Assembly: GCA_947488765.1 (NCBI GenBank)
Contig: CANLAE010000008.1
Span: 37,716-101,715 of the forward strand
DNA from: Chitinophagaceae bacterium
GTDB lineage: Bacteria > Bacteroidota > Bacteroidia > Chitinophagales > Chitinophagaceae
Reading direction: 5' to 3'
Length of the DNA stretch: 64,000 nt
A program made the translations under genes and the position numbers. The notes beneath the pieces were generated by a model that saw only the letters and a program-made list of their open reading frames with translations, was not told the DNA's origin and did no database searches. Of the stretch, positions 42,487 through 50,499 are shown piece after piece. Numbering within the stretch: position 1 is the first letter of the stretch; every line of letters starts with the position of its first letter.

Positions 42487-43716
42487 TTACACTTTGATAT
42501 AAATTTTTTTCTTGTCCATTAAAAAAACAATCAGCCAGTAAAAAGCAATCATGCACAAGGCATAAACAAGTGAGCCCACTCTTAAATCTGAGGCAATATT
42601 TTTACATACATGTTCATAAAACCAGCCAAAAGCTGATACATAAACGGGTTTGCCATTGGCATCTGTTTTCTCAAAAATTCTAAACAGCCCAAGTAAGCGA
42701 GGCAGAAAGCCACTTAATACAAAAATGAACAATGGATTTTTTCCAAACACATCAAAAAATTTGCTCCATTTTCCGGTAACTCCTTTAAACTCTATCAAAT
42801 AAATTAACAACGCAAGTGTAAGCGTAGCAAGGCCTGTAGTGTAAACGGTATAGCTGCTTGTCCATATTTTTTTGTTAATTTAAATTAACAACGCAAGTGT
42901 AAGCGTAGCAAGGCCTGTAGTGTATACGGTATAGCTGCTTGTCCATATTTTTTTGTTAATTGGAAAAACCATATCCCAACAATAACCTGCAACTACTAAT
43001 ATTACTCCTGCAATAAATAAGTTGCTTAACATTTCAAAATTTTTGCCTTTTTGTTGAATGTATTGACCAATAAAAAAACCAAATATTACTTGTACAATAG
43101 CAGCAATGGTACTTGAAATTCCTTCCGGATCAAAAGGGATTCCTTCTCCTTTATAGATGTGGGAAAGACCTAAAATCTTTAAATCAATGGAAGTTCCAAA
43201 AAATCCGGATAAGCTGTAAGGGTCTGCAGGATTTGAAAACCAGCACAACAACCAATAACCAAGTAATAACGAACAACTGAGTACAAATGCGCCACGTGTT
43301 TTAAGAAAATAAACAGCGATTGAAGCAAAAAAATAACAAACTGCAATGCGTTGCAATACGCCAAAAATGCGGATGTTTTCCCATGTCTTTGCCACCAGAT
43401 GGTTGTTGTCCCATTTTACAAACGGACTCCAGTTTAAGAATAATCCTATTGCAAAAATCAGTAAGGTTCTTTTGATTACTTTTTTAAAAAAGAAGGAATT
43501 TCCTGCTGCTTCAAATTTGGGCATTACAAATGCCATTGCATTTCCTACGGCAAACAAAAAAAACGGAAATACTAAGTCAGTTGGTGTACAGCCATGCCAA
43601 TTGGCATGTTCCAGCGGAGGAAAAATATGCGCCCATGAACCAGGGTTGTTTACCAATATCATCAGTGCTACTGTAGCACCTCTAAATACATCTAAGGAAT
43701 AATATCTTTGATTCAT
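42487..43716 (-). pseudogene. DUF5009/NagX-like membrane acetyltransferase, interrupted by an 81-bp tandem duplication
   Basis: The N-terminal 278 codons (42880-43716) and the C-terminal part (to 42487) are in the same frame, separated only by one TAA at 42880-42882. The sequence is the heparan-alpha-glucosaminide N-acetyltransferase-like family (SLDVFRGATVALMILVNNPG, CTPTDLVFPFFLFAVGNAMAF, many membrane helices; C-terminal PLFIFVLSGFLPRLL). The stop is created at the junction of an 81-bp tandem duplication, repeating 27 codons (INKKIWTSSYTVYTTGLA and following). Without one copy the product would be 382 aa, a normal family length. It converges on murU (1 bp between stop codons), so a role in amino-sugar handling is plausible. 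Confidence 0.88.
42800..42961. repeat. 81-bp perfect-period tandem duplication inside the acetyltransferase gene
   Basis: Copies at 42800-42880 and 42881-42961 differ at a single internal base (GTAAAC versus GTATAC). The length is a multiple of three, so the frame is kept, but the junction TTAATT-TAAATT places TAA in frame on the minus strand. The high identity indicates a recent event. Confidence 0.92.
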
Positions 43717-43890
43717 GTGATTAATTTCTAGCTATGAAGGTAAGTCAGGAAATGAAATGTTGCAATTTTCAATTCGTTGTTTTTGATTACCGTAAATACA
43801 AACAACTTTATTTGCGTAAGAAAAAGTAAAATAAATTTTGTTATTTTTATTATTCTTTGGGCTTATTTTTAAAGTTATAATTAAAACACG

Positions 43891-44901
43891 TTGATAAATT
43901 TTGTATTGATAGGTTGTGGTAAAATTGGGAAGCGACATGCAGCATTCATGTCCACCTTTGGCAAATTATTGGCGGTATGTGATGTAGACAAAAACAGAGC
44001 AGATGCATTGGCAAATCAATTTGATGTGCCTGCTTTTTATGCAATAGAAGATTTACTGCACAACATAAAAAATGCAACGGTAGCAGCCGTTTGTACGCCC
44101 AATGGATTGCATGCGCAACACAGTATTCAGCTATTAAATGCTGGCTTACATGTAATTTGTGAAAAGCCAATGGCATTGACAGTGGAAGACTGTAACAAGA
44201 TGATTGCCGTTGCTGAAGAAAATAATAAATACCTTTTTTGTGTAAAGCAAAACAGATTCAATCCGCCGGTAGCTGCCGTAAAAAAGTTGATGGATGAAGG
44301 CGTTTTGGGTAAAATTTACAGTATTCAACTCAATTGTTTTTGGAATCGGAATGACGATTATTATCTTAATTCCTGGCATGGAACAAAAGCATTGGATGGC
44401 GGTACATTATATACGCAATTCAGCCATTTTATAGATTTATTGTACTGGATGTTTGGTGATGTAAAGCACGTTGAAGCTTTAATCAAAAATTGCAAGCATC
44501 AAAACGCTATTGAATTTGAAGATACCGGAGTAGCAATCCTTGAATTTGAAATGGGTATAATTGGAACAATCAATTACACCGTAAATAGTTTTGAGCAAAA
44601 TATGGAAGGCTCGCTCACCATCTTCGGCGAAAATGGAACGCTAAAAATTGGTGGTCAGTATTTAAATGAGATTGCTTATCAGTGTATTAAAAACTACGCC
44701 ATAGAAAATTTACCTGAAGGAAATGCTCCCAATAATTATGGCAATTACCAAGGTTCTATGAGCAACCATGATAAAGTGTATGAAAATGTGGTGAATGTTT
44801 TGATGAACAATGCAAACACAACAGTAAGTACGGTGGAAGCTTTAAAAACGGTAGAAATTATCCAACGCATTTATTCAGCAGCAAATAATACTTATGTCTA
44901 A
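43891..44901 (+). CDS. Gfo/Idh/MocA-family oxidoreductase (WlbA-like)
   Basis: The 336-aa NAD(P)-dependent sugar dehydrogenase has the Rossmann motif IGCGKIGKRH (residues 7-16), the family's CEKPMALT (near 92) and the C-terminal beta-sheet domain. The start is a TTG codon at 43891, because the Rossmann strand begins at once and no ATG is available. It overlaps the next gene, a hexapeptide acetyltransferase, by 8 bp. This pair resembles WlbA (UDP-GlcNAcA 3-dehydrogenase) and WlbB (3-N-acetyltransferase) of UDP-diacetamido-uronic acid synthesis. The aminotransferase WlbC needed between them is not in the window. Confidence 0.85.
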   Translation: MINFVLIGCGKIGKRHAAFMSTFGKLLAVCDVDKNRADALANQFDVPAFYAIEDLLHNIKNATVAAVCTPNGLHAQHSIQLLNAGLHVICEKPMALTVEDCNKMIAVAEENNKYLFCVKQNRFNPPVAAVKKLMDEGVLGKIYSIQLNCFWNRNDDYYLNSWHGTKALDGGTLYTQFSHFIDLLYWMFGDVKHVEALIKNCKHQNAIEFEDTGVAILEFEMGIIGTINYTVNSFEQNMEGSLTIFGENGTLKIGGQYLNEIAYQCIKNYAIENLPEGNAPNNYGNYQGSMSNHDKVYENVVNVLMNNANTTVSTVEALKTVEIIQRIYSAANNTYV

Positions 44902-45358
44902 CGCCCCCACTTTATACCATGCAAAAATTGCCGATGATGTGGTGATTGGTAACCATGTTTCAATTGTACAACCGGTAAACTTGTACGGTTGTACCATAGG
45001 CAATCATTGTTTTGTAGGACCTTTTGTAGAAATACAGAAAAATGTAACTATTGGAGATAATACCAAAATTCAATCCCATTCTTTTATTTGCGAATTGGTT
45101 ACCATAGGCAATCATTGTTTTATAGGACATGGCACTATGTTTGTTAACGACAAGTTTACCAATGGTGGACCGGCAATGGGGGATACAACTTTATGGGCAG
45201 CAACTACTATTGGTAACCATGTTTCTATTGGTTCTAATGTAACGGTATTACCGGTGTCTATTTGTGACCATGTGGTGATTGGTGCAGGGGCTGTAGTAAC
45301 AAAAGATATTATCGAGCCAGGAACTTATGTAGGAAATCCTGCAAGGAAACTTAAATAG
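44894..45358 (+). CDS. Hexapeptide-repeat N-acetyltransferase (WlbB-like)
   Basis: The 154-aa left-handed beta-helix acyltransferase is made of hexapeptide repeats (VVIGNHVSIVQPVNLYGCTIGNHCFVG; ITIGDN-type turns). The segment FICELVTIGNHCFIGHGTMFVNDKF contains the probable catalytic His-Asn/Asp region, and a C-terminal VVIGAGAVVTKDIIEPGTYVGNPARKL closes the helix. Length and pairing with the oxidoreductase suggest acetylation of an amino group on a nucleotide-activated sugar for the downstream polysaccharide locus. It ends about 70 bp before the promoter of the export genes. Confidence 0.85.
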   Translation: MSNAPTLYHAKIADDVVIGNHVSIVQPVNLYGCTIGNHCFVGPFVEIQKNVTIGDNTKIQSHSFICELVTIGNHCFIGHGTMFVNDKFTNGGPAMGDTTLWAATTIGNHVSIGSNVTVLPVSICDHVVIGAGAVVTKDIIEPGTYVGNPARKLK

Positions 45359-45426
45359 CTTAAAATCACAATTTAGAATAAAGAAATTCTGGCCTTAGAA
45401 ATTAGATGTATAACAATTTTTTTTAA

Positions 45427-45458
45427 TTTTGGAGTTAACATATTTTCACGTATGTTTG
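45427..45458 (+). promoter_or_regulatory. Bacteroidota-type promoter of the polysaccharide export operon
   Basis: TTTTG (45427-45431), a 19-bp spacer and TATGTTTG (45451-45458) match the Bacteroidota consensus (TTTG, 19-20 bp, TANNTTTG) exactly. Transcription starting a few bases downstream gives a leader of about 155-160 nt before the wza ATG at 45622. The leader contains potential stems CCGC/GCGG and GCTC/GAGC (45565-45595) that share bases and are mutually exclusive. Confidence 0.75.
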
Positions 45459-45621
45459 TAACCGTATAAATGTTATCTTTTTTGCGCTAGCAATATCATT
45501 TATAAAGCCGCTTGTCTATAATCTATCCATGATTACAAGACAATTTTTATTAATATAATCGACCGCTCTGTGAGTGACTTGGCGGAGCTGTGTATTACTT
45601 AAAACATATCATAATTTTTGT

Positions 45622-46431
45622 ATGAAAAAACCTGTACTATTTCTCCCGCTGCTATTACTGTTTTTATTCAGTTGTGTCAGTAAAAAAGAAATTGAAAAGT
45701 CTTACCAGTTGTTTCAAACAGATTTGGATAGCATGTCCAACTATACCTATAAAGAACTGACCATTAAAGAAGGGGATAACCTTTCAATACAGGTATATAC
45801 ATTGGCAAGCGCCGACCAGCAACAAGTAGCACTTTTTAATCTGCCCAATACCGGAACTAAAACTACTGCAGGCGCAGCATCAGGAGCTGCTTCAGGAGGT
45901 GCTTATGTGGTGAATACCTCCGGTGAAATTTTTTTACCAAAAATTGGCATGTATAAAGTTGTGGGTTTAACCTGCGCTCAGTTAACTGAGAAACTTAAAA
46001 CAGACTGGGCTACTTATGTAAAGGATATTGTAGTAGATGTAAGAATGTTGGGCTTTAATGTAAATATGCTGGGAGAAGTAAAAGTACCCGGTGTGAAAAG
46101 TTTTACAACAGGTCGTGCAACTGTACTCGATGCAATAGCCGCTGCGGGTGGCTTAAACGATGAAGCAAAACGAACCGATATCAAATTGGTGCGGGAAGAA
46201 AATGGCAAACGAACATCTTATCTGTTAGATTTAACCAGCTCAAAAATTTACCGGTCACCAGTTTTTCAGTTGCAACAAAATGATTTAATTTATGTAGGTG
46301 CAAGTGACTATAAATTTGCTAGCCTGAAAAACTCCAGATTTGGTACTACTTTAAATCCCGTTTCAACAATTACTAACTTAATATTTCCATTGTTGAGCAT
46401 TGCTTACTTCATAGTTTCATTACAAAGATAA
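45622..46431 (+). CDS. wza: Outer-membrane polysaccharide export lipoprotein (Wza/BexD family)
   Basis: The 269-aa lipoprotein (ATG 45622; lipobox LFSC about residue 18) is of the polysaccharide-biosynthesis/export family. The poly_export domain includes YKELTIKEGDNLSIQVYTLAS and YVVNTSGEIFLPKIGMYKVVGLT. An SLBB domain (FNVNMLGEVKVPGVKSF...VLDAIAAAGGLND) follows, and a C-terminal hydrophobic segment (ITNLIFPLLSIAYFIVS) may insert in the outer membrane. It forms the outer-membrane exit channel together with the Wzc-like protein encoded next. A Gly/Ala-rich insert (GTKTTAGAASGAASGGAY) is visible. Confidence 0.92.
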   Translation: MKKPVLFLPLLLLFLFSCVSKKEIEKSYQLFQTDLDSMSNYTYKELTIKEGDNLSIQVYTLASADQQQVALFNLPNTGTKTTAGAASGAASGGAYVVNTSGEIFLPKIGMYKVVGLTCAQLTEKLKTDWATYVKDIVVDVRMLGFNVNMLGEVKVPGVKSFTTGRATVLDAIAAAGGLNDEAKRTDIKLVREENGKRTSYLLDLTSSKIYRSPVFQLQQNDLIYVGASDYKFASLKNSRFGTTLNPVSTITNLIFPLLSIAYFIVSLQR

Positions 46432-46450
46432 TTTCTTAAAATTTTTTTAA

Positions 46451-48895
46451 ATGAGTGATTTTAATAATCAAATCATCGGATTGAATAAGGGTGGTGAAAA
46501 AAAGAAAATTCAGTTAAGCGAATTATTTTTTAAATACTTCAGTCACTTCCCGCTCTTTATTATTTCTCTGGTATTGTCTTTAACCATCATTCAGTTGATT
46601 ATACGATACGATACGCCAATGTACAACGCCAGTGTACAAGTATTGGTGGCAGATGACCAAAGCCAAAAAGCCTCGGGTCAACAAAATGATATTGTGAACC
46701 AAGCATTGACTGGTGTTAAGCCCATCAATATTGAAAATGAATTGGAATTGATTAAGTCAATCAATTTATTGCAAGAGGTAGTTAAAAAAGGAGATTACAA
46801 CATTAATTATTTTAAAGAAGGGAATATCAAAAACTCAGAATCTTCTTTGCGAACACCATTCAAATTTAGTTTTTTTGCCATTCCCGATTCTGCCGGTTCT
46901 TACTCATTTAAGGTAAGCAAGTTAACACCTATTGGAGGAGACATCGATTTTTTGGGCAGTGTGCAACAATTCAAATGGAATGACACCGTTACTTTCAATA
47001 AAATAAAATTGATGGTAACGGCTTCCGATGTTTATACCATTAACCAGGAAAAAAATCCATATACTGTTGTCTGGAATCCCATCCGGTCTGTTGCAGCTGC
47101 ATTTCAGGGCTCCATTTCTGCCGCCTCACTCAAACCCCGTTCTAGCATTGTAGTGATAACTTTAAAGGGAGAGAATCGGTCAAAAATGACAGGTTTTTTA
47201 GATGATTTACTTACAGAATTGATTGAAAAAGATATACAACAAAAAAAAGAAGCAGCCTATAATACCCTCAAATTTATCGACGAACGGGTTGATATGGTTG
47301 CCAAAGAGCTGGGCATGGTAGAACAGGATTTGCTGAACTTTAGAAAAAAAGGAAGGTTTTTAACCAGCGAAGCTGAGTTTGGTTATTACCAAGGCAGAAT
47401 TTCGGAATCTGATAAATTACTAGAAGCCTGGAATTTGGAAATTGAGATACTTAAAATGATTCAGAACTACTTGAATACCGATAAGTTAAACCAAAGTATG
47501 CGTACCATCCCTACCAATTTAAGTGTAACGGATGCGGTATTTGGAGGGATGATTTTAAAGTATAATGAATTGCAAATCAGAAAACAAACCCTTGCACCTA
47601 CACTTACCAAAGACAACGATGTGATCAATAGCATCAATATTCAACTAAAAGAAATCAAAGAAAATATTTTAACAACATCCGTTAATTTGATTAAGGCAGG
47701 AGAACTGAAGATAAAAGCATACAACGACAGAAAAAATCAGGATATTGGAAACCTATCGCAATTGCCTGAAAAAGAAAAGACAAATCAGGAAATTAACAGG
47801 CAAAGACAAACCAAAGAAAAACTATTTTTATACCTCTTGCAAAGAAAGGAAGAAACTGCAATTTCTTCTATTTCCACAGCATCTAATTATCGAAAACTCG
47901 ATCCGGCAATTGCGTCGGGTAAACCATTGGGTACTCCCGATTCTCAATTGCAATTGGTGGGCTTATCCATCGGATTTATCCTCCCGATTTTTATTATTTA
48001 CCTGCTAGATTTATTCAACAATAAAATTACCCAGCGAACCGATATTACCGAAAATTCGGATGCCCCTATTATTGCCGAGATTAGTTACGATCCCAGCTTC
48101 AATACTATGTTGATAGGAAATACCAGAAGTGTGATTGCCGAACAGTTTAGAATATTTAGAAGTAATCTGCAGTTTCTTTTACCCAAAAACAATGATGATA
48201 AACTTGGCAAAATAATCCTTGTTACTTCATCTATGAGTGGTGAGGGAAAATCTTTTGTAAGTTTAAATTTGGCATCAGTGATTTCTTTATCCGGAAAAAA
48301 AGTGGCATTGCTTGAGTTTGATTTGCGTAAATTAAAAAGTATTTCCATCCCCGAATTAGATGGCATCACAAGTATTGGAATATCCAATTATTTAACAGGT
48401 CAGGTTACCGATCCTGCCTCTATTCATCAATCGCTCGCATCATTTCCATTATTGCATATTTATCGTACCGGTCCATTACCCTATAACCCAGCCGAATTAA
48501 TTATTGGAGATGCCATGGGGCAATTGATGGAATATGTTAAATCCAATTACGATTACGTTATTATGGACTCTGCCCCTATTGGGTTGGTAAGCGACTCTTT
48601 TACACTGGCTAATTATGCCGATGCAGTTTTATATGTGCTCAGACAAAGATATACTTTCAAAACCCAGCTAACCCAGGTAGAGGAACTTAAAAATGCCAAC
48701 AAATTAAAAAATTTATCTTTTGTGGTAAATGATGTAAAAGCAGGGGCACGATACGGATATTATGGTTACGGCTATGGTTATGGCTACGGTTATGGTTACG
48801 GCTATGGTTACGGCTATGGCTCAAAACAAAACAGCTATTTCGATAACATGGAAAAAAAGAAGTGGTGGAAAAATATTTTTAGCGCAAAAAAATAG
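46451..48895 (+). CDS. wzc: Wzc-like chain-length determinant and BY-kinase
   Basis: The 814-aa inner-membrane co-polymerase/autokinase has an N-terminal Wzz domain with a first membrane helix (FPLFIISLVLSLTIIQLI, near 36) and a long periplasmic coiled-coil region. A second membrane helix (LVGLSIGFILPIFIIYLLDLF, near 500) precedes the cytosolic BY-kinase domain. The kinase has Walker A SSMSGEGKSF (near 595), Walker A' ALLEFDLRK (near 621) and Walker B YVIMDSAPIG (near 702). The C-terminus carries a (GY)n tract with about 14 tyrosines encoded by a DNA microsatellite, the tyrosine cluster that BY-kinases autophosphorylate. Polymer length and secretion are regulated by that phosphorylation. Confidence 0.93.
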   Translation: MSDFNNQIIGLNKGGEKKKIQLSELFFKYFSHFPLFIISLVLSLTIIQLIIRYDTPMYNASVQVLVADDQSQKASGQQNDIVNQALTGVKPINIENELELIKSINLLQEVVKKGDYNINYFKEGNIKNSESSLRTPFKFSFFAIPDSAGSYSFKVSKLTPIGGDIDFLGSVQQFKWNDTVTFNKIKLMVTASDVYTINQEKNPYTVVWNPIRSVAAAFQGSISAASLKPRSSIVVITLKGENRSKMTGFLDDLLTELIEKDIQQKKEAAYNTLKFIDERVDMVAKELGMVEQDLLNFRKKGRFLTSEAEFGYYQGRISESDKLLEAWNLEIEILKMIQNYLNTDKLNQSMRTIPTNLSVTDAVFGGMILKYNELQIRKQTLAPTLTKDNDVINSINIQLKEIKENILTTSVNLIKAGELKIKAYNDRKNQDIGNLSQLPEKEKTNQEINRQRQTKEKLFLYLLQRKEETAISSISTASNYRKLDPAIASGKPLGTPDSQLQLVGLSIGFILPIFIIYLLDLFNNKITQRTDITENSDAPIIAEISYDPSFNTMLIGNTRSVIAEQFRIFRSNLQFLLPKNNDDKLGKIILVTSSMSGEGKSFVSLNLASVISLSGKKVALLEFDLRKLKSISIPELDGITSIGISNYLTGQVTDPASIHQSLASFPLLHIYRTGPLPYNPAELIIGDAMGQLMEYVKSNYDYVIMDSAPIGLVSDSFTLANYADAVLYVLRQRYTFKTQLTQVEELKNANKLKNLSFVVNDVKAGARYGYYGYGYGYGYGYGYGYGYGYGSKQNSYFDNMEKKKWWKNIFSAKK
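48752..48821 (+). repeat. GGTTAYGGCTAY microsatellite encoding the Wzc tyrosine tail
   Basis: Tandem hexamers of the form GGYTAY (ggttac, ggctat, ggttat) run for about 70 bp and encode alternating Gly-Tyr. The regular DNA period makes copy-number change by slippage likely, which would alter the number of tyrosines without frameshift. Confidence 0.85.
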
Positions 48896-48929
48896 CTGTC
48901 GCACAAATAATTATTCATACAAAAAGTAC

Positions 48930-49787
48930 ATGCAAAAAACAACAGATACACCCGAGTGGGATTTGGTAATACAGCCTCAAAGCTCCTTATTTAGTTTAAA
49001 TTTGAGAGATGTATGGCGTTACCGTGATTTGCTTGTGATGTTTGTGAAACGAGATTTTGTGAGTTTTTACAAACAAACCATATTAGGGCCCTTGTGGTTT
49101 TTTATACAGCCATTATTTACAACAATTGTATTTACTTTCATTTTTGGTAATTTAGCCGGACTTAGTACTGATGATTTGCCACAGCCTTTGTTTTATATGG
49201 CAGGGATTACTGCCTGGAATTATTTTGCCGATTGCCTTACCAAAACTTCTACCGTTTTTCGGGACAATGCCAATATTTTTGGTAAAGTATATTTTCCTCG
49301 CTTAATTATGCCGTTAAGTATTGTAGCAAGTAATTTGGTGCGGTTTGGTGTGCAAATGATTTTGTTTATAATGATGGTTGTGTATTACTATTTTCAGGGG
49401 GCACATTTTCAAATTACTTGGGCAATTGCGCTATTTCCATTGTTAATAATACTTATGGCATTACTTGGTTTGGGGTTGGGTTTAATTATTACCGCATTAA
49501 CCACCACTTATAGAGATTTGGCTTTTTTAATAACTTTTGGTGTACAATTAATGATGTATGCCACAACAGTAATTTACCCATTGAGCTCCGCTCCGGCAAA
49601 GTACCACACCATTGTTACACTCAATCCCATGACAGGCATTATAGAGGCTTTCCGTTACGGGTTTTTGGGCAAAGGCATTATTACCTGGCACACATTGGGT
49701 TACTCTGTTATTTTTACAGTAATATCTGTTTTATTAGGCGTTGTAATTTTTAATAAAACGGAGAAGACGTTTGTGGATACGATATAA
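48930..49787 (+). CDS. wzm: ABC-2 type polysaccharide export permease (Wzm)
   Basis: The 285-aa permease starts at ATG 48930; an upstream out-of-phase frame through the wzc microsatellite is not part of it. It has the family's N-terminal amphipathic segment (LNLRDVWRYRDLLVMFVKRDFVSFYKQTILGPLWFFIQP) and six membrane helices (TTIVFTFIFGNLAGL; VRFGVQMILFIMMVVYYYF; ALFPLLIILMALLGLGLGLII; FLITFGVQLMMYATTVIYPL; YSVIFTVISVLLGVVIF). The PLSS...LNPMTGIIEAFRYG motif is typical of Wzm/TagG. It exports undecaprenyl-linked glycan with the ATPase Wzt, whose gene here is 2.7 kb away, beyond an inserted island. Confidence 0.92.
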   Translation: MQKTTDTPEWDLVIQPQSSLFSLNLRDVWRYRDLLVMFVKRDFVSFYKQTILGPLWFFIQPLFTTIVFTFIFGNLAGLSTDDLPQPLFYMAGITAWNYFADCLTKTSTVFRDNANIFGKVYFPRLIMPLSIVASNLVRFGVQMILFIMMVVYYYFQGAHFQITWAIALFPLLIILMALLGLGLGLIITALTTTYRDLAFLITFGVQLMMYATTVIYPLSSAPAKYHTIVTLNPMTGIIEAFRYGFLGKGIITWHTLGYSVIFTVISVLLGVVIFNKTEKTFVDTI

Positions 49788-49917
49788 GGTTGAGGATAAG
49801 GTTGAGGGGGGAGAAAGGTTGAGGTAAAGGTTGAGGGGGGAAAAGAAAGGTTGAGATGAGGATAAGGTTGAGGATAAGTTTAAGGATAAGGTTGAGGGGG
49901 AAAAGAAAGGTTAAGAT
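49788..49917 (-). repeat. Array R1: nine GGTTGAG(G) units, inverse of the other arrays
   Basis: Nine units starting GGTTGAG or close variants, spaced by ATAA, AAA or G-runs (for example GGTTGAGGATAA, GGTTGAGGGGGGAGAAA). The reverse complement (CCTCAACC) is the unit of arrays R2-R4. The wzm stop codon TAA is part of the ATAAGGTTGAGG pattern. On the plus strand the closely spaced GG runs could form a two-tier G-quadruplex. Confidence 0.9.
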
Positions 49918-49983
49918 TGAAATAAATTAATTTTAAAATAATAAAAGATACAAATAAAGTAGTTGTTCGTTGAAGCATTGCAA

Positions 49984-50100
49984 CTCAACCTCAACCTCAA
50001 TCTCAACCTCAATCTCAACCTCAATCTCAACCTCAATCTCAACCTCAATCTCAACCTCAATCTCAACCTCAATCTCAACCTCAATCTCAATCTCAACCTC
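49984..50100 (+). repeat. Array R2: 19 CTCAAY hexamers abutting the S23 gene 2 start
   Basis: Nineteen consecutive CTCAAC/CTCAAT hexamers followed by CTC and then the ATG of the S23 gene. After the first two units the C and T variants mostly alternate, giving a 12-bp higher-order period. In the S23 reading frame the array encodes (Leu-Asn)n without a stop. It is separated by 66 bp from the inverted array R1. Confidence 0.95.
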
Positions 50101-50472
50101 ATGAAATATTTATCTTTTGAAGAGATGCCGGTTTGGAAAAATGCGATGGGGTTGGCAGTGTCAATTTTTGAGATAACAAAATCTTTACCGAGGGCTGAAG
50201 ATTACGGGTTAACAAGCCAAATAAGACGCTCAGCGTTGTCGGTCTCCGCTAATATTGCAGAAGGTTTTGGAAGAGAAACGCAAATGGATAAAAAACGTTT
50301 CTACATAATAGCAAAAGGAAGCCTATTGGAAACAAAAAGTCATTTTATATATGGTTGTAAAGTAGCTTATTTTAAAGAAGATCCTGTCATTATAAAACAG
50401 TTGGAACAGATATATTTTGAAATAAACAAGCTCAATAAATCTATTAAAAATAATCTCAACCCTCAACCTTAA
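50101..50472 (+). CDS. Four-helix-bundle protein, S23/IVP family (copy 2)
   Basis: The 123-aa protein has the S23 signatures EEMPVWKNAMGLAVSIFEITK, YGLTSQIRRSALSVSANIAEGFGR and KKRFYIIAKGSLLETKSH. It is clearly homologous to the product of 13741-14106 (shared SQ..R.A.S...NIAEG.GR and GSL.E...H). The ATG follows the hexamer array with no intervening leader. The frame is also open through the array to a TTG at 49963, which would add an (Asn-Leu)n extension; I consider this unlikely but untested. Its last codons (NNLNPQP, stop TAA) are made of array R3 sequence. A nucleic-acid-binding role is inferred from related Avd proteins. Confidence 0.88.
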   Translation: MKYLSFEEMPVWKNAMGLAVSIFEITKSLPRAEDYGLTSQIRRSALSVSANIAEGFGRETQMDKKRFYIIAKGSLLETKSHFIYGCKVAYFKEDPVIIKQLEQIYFEINKLNKSIKNNLNPQP

Positions 50473-50493
50473 CCTCAACCTAACCTTAGCCTA
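50455..50493 (+). repeat. Array R3: short degenerate CTCAAC/CCTTAA array
   Basis: About six degenerate units (CTCAAC, CCTCAA, CCTTAA, CCTCAA, CCTAAC, CTTAGC). It supplies the final four codons and the TAA stop of the S23 gene and ends seven bases before the TTG start of the RhuM-family gene. Confidence 0.85.
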
Positions 50494-50499
50494 ATTACT

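Noticed and set aside
48762-48929. N-terminal extension of Wzm reading through the wzc microsatellite
   Set aside because: It encodes low-complexity Met/Val/Thr/Ala sequence out of phase with wzc; the conserved Wzm domain starts after ATG 48930.
49911-50102. Minus-strand frame encoding (Arg-Leu)n across array R2
   Set aside because: It is the antisense of the hexamer array; any frame across a stop-free 6-bp repeat stays open.
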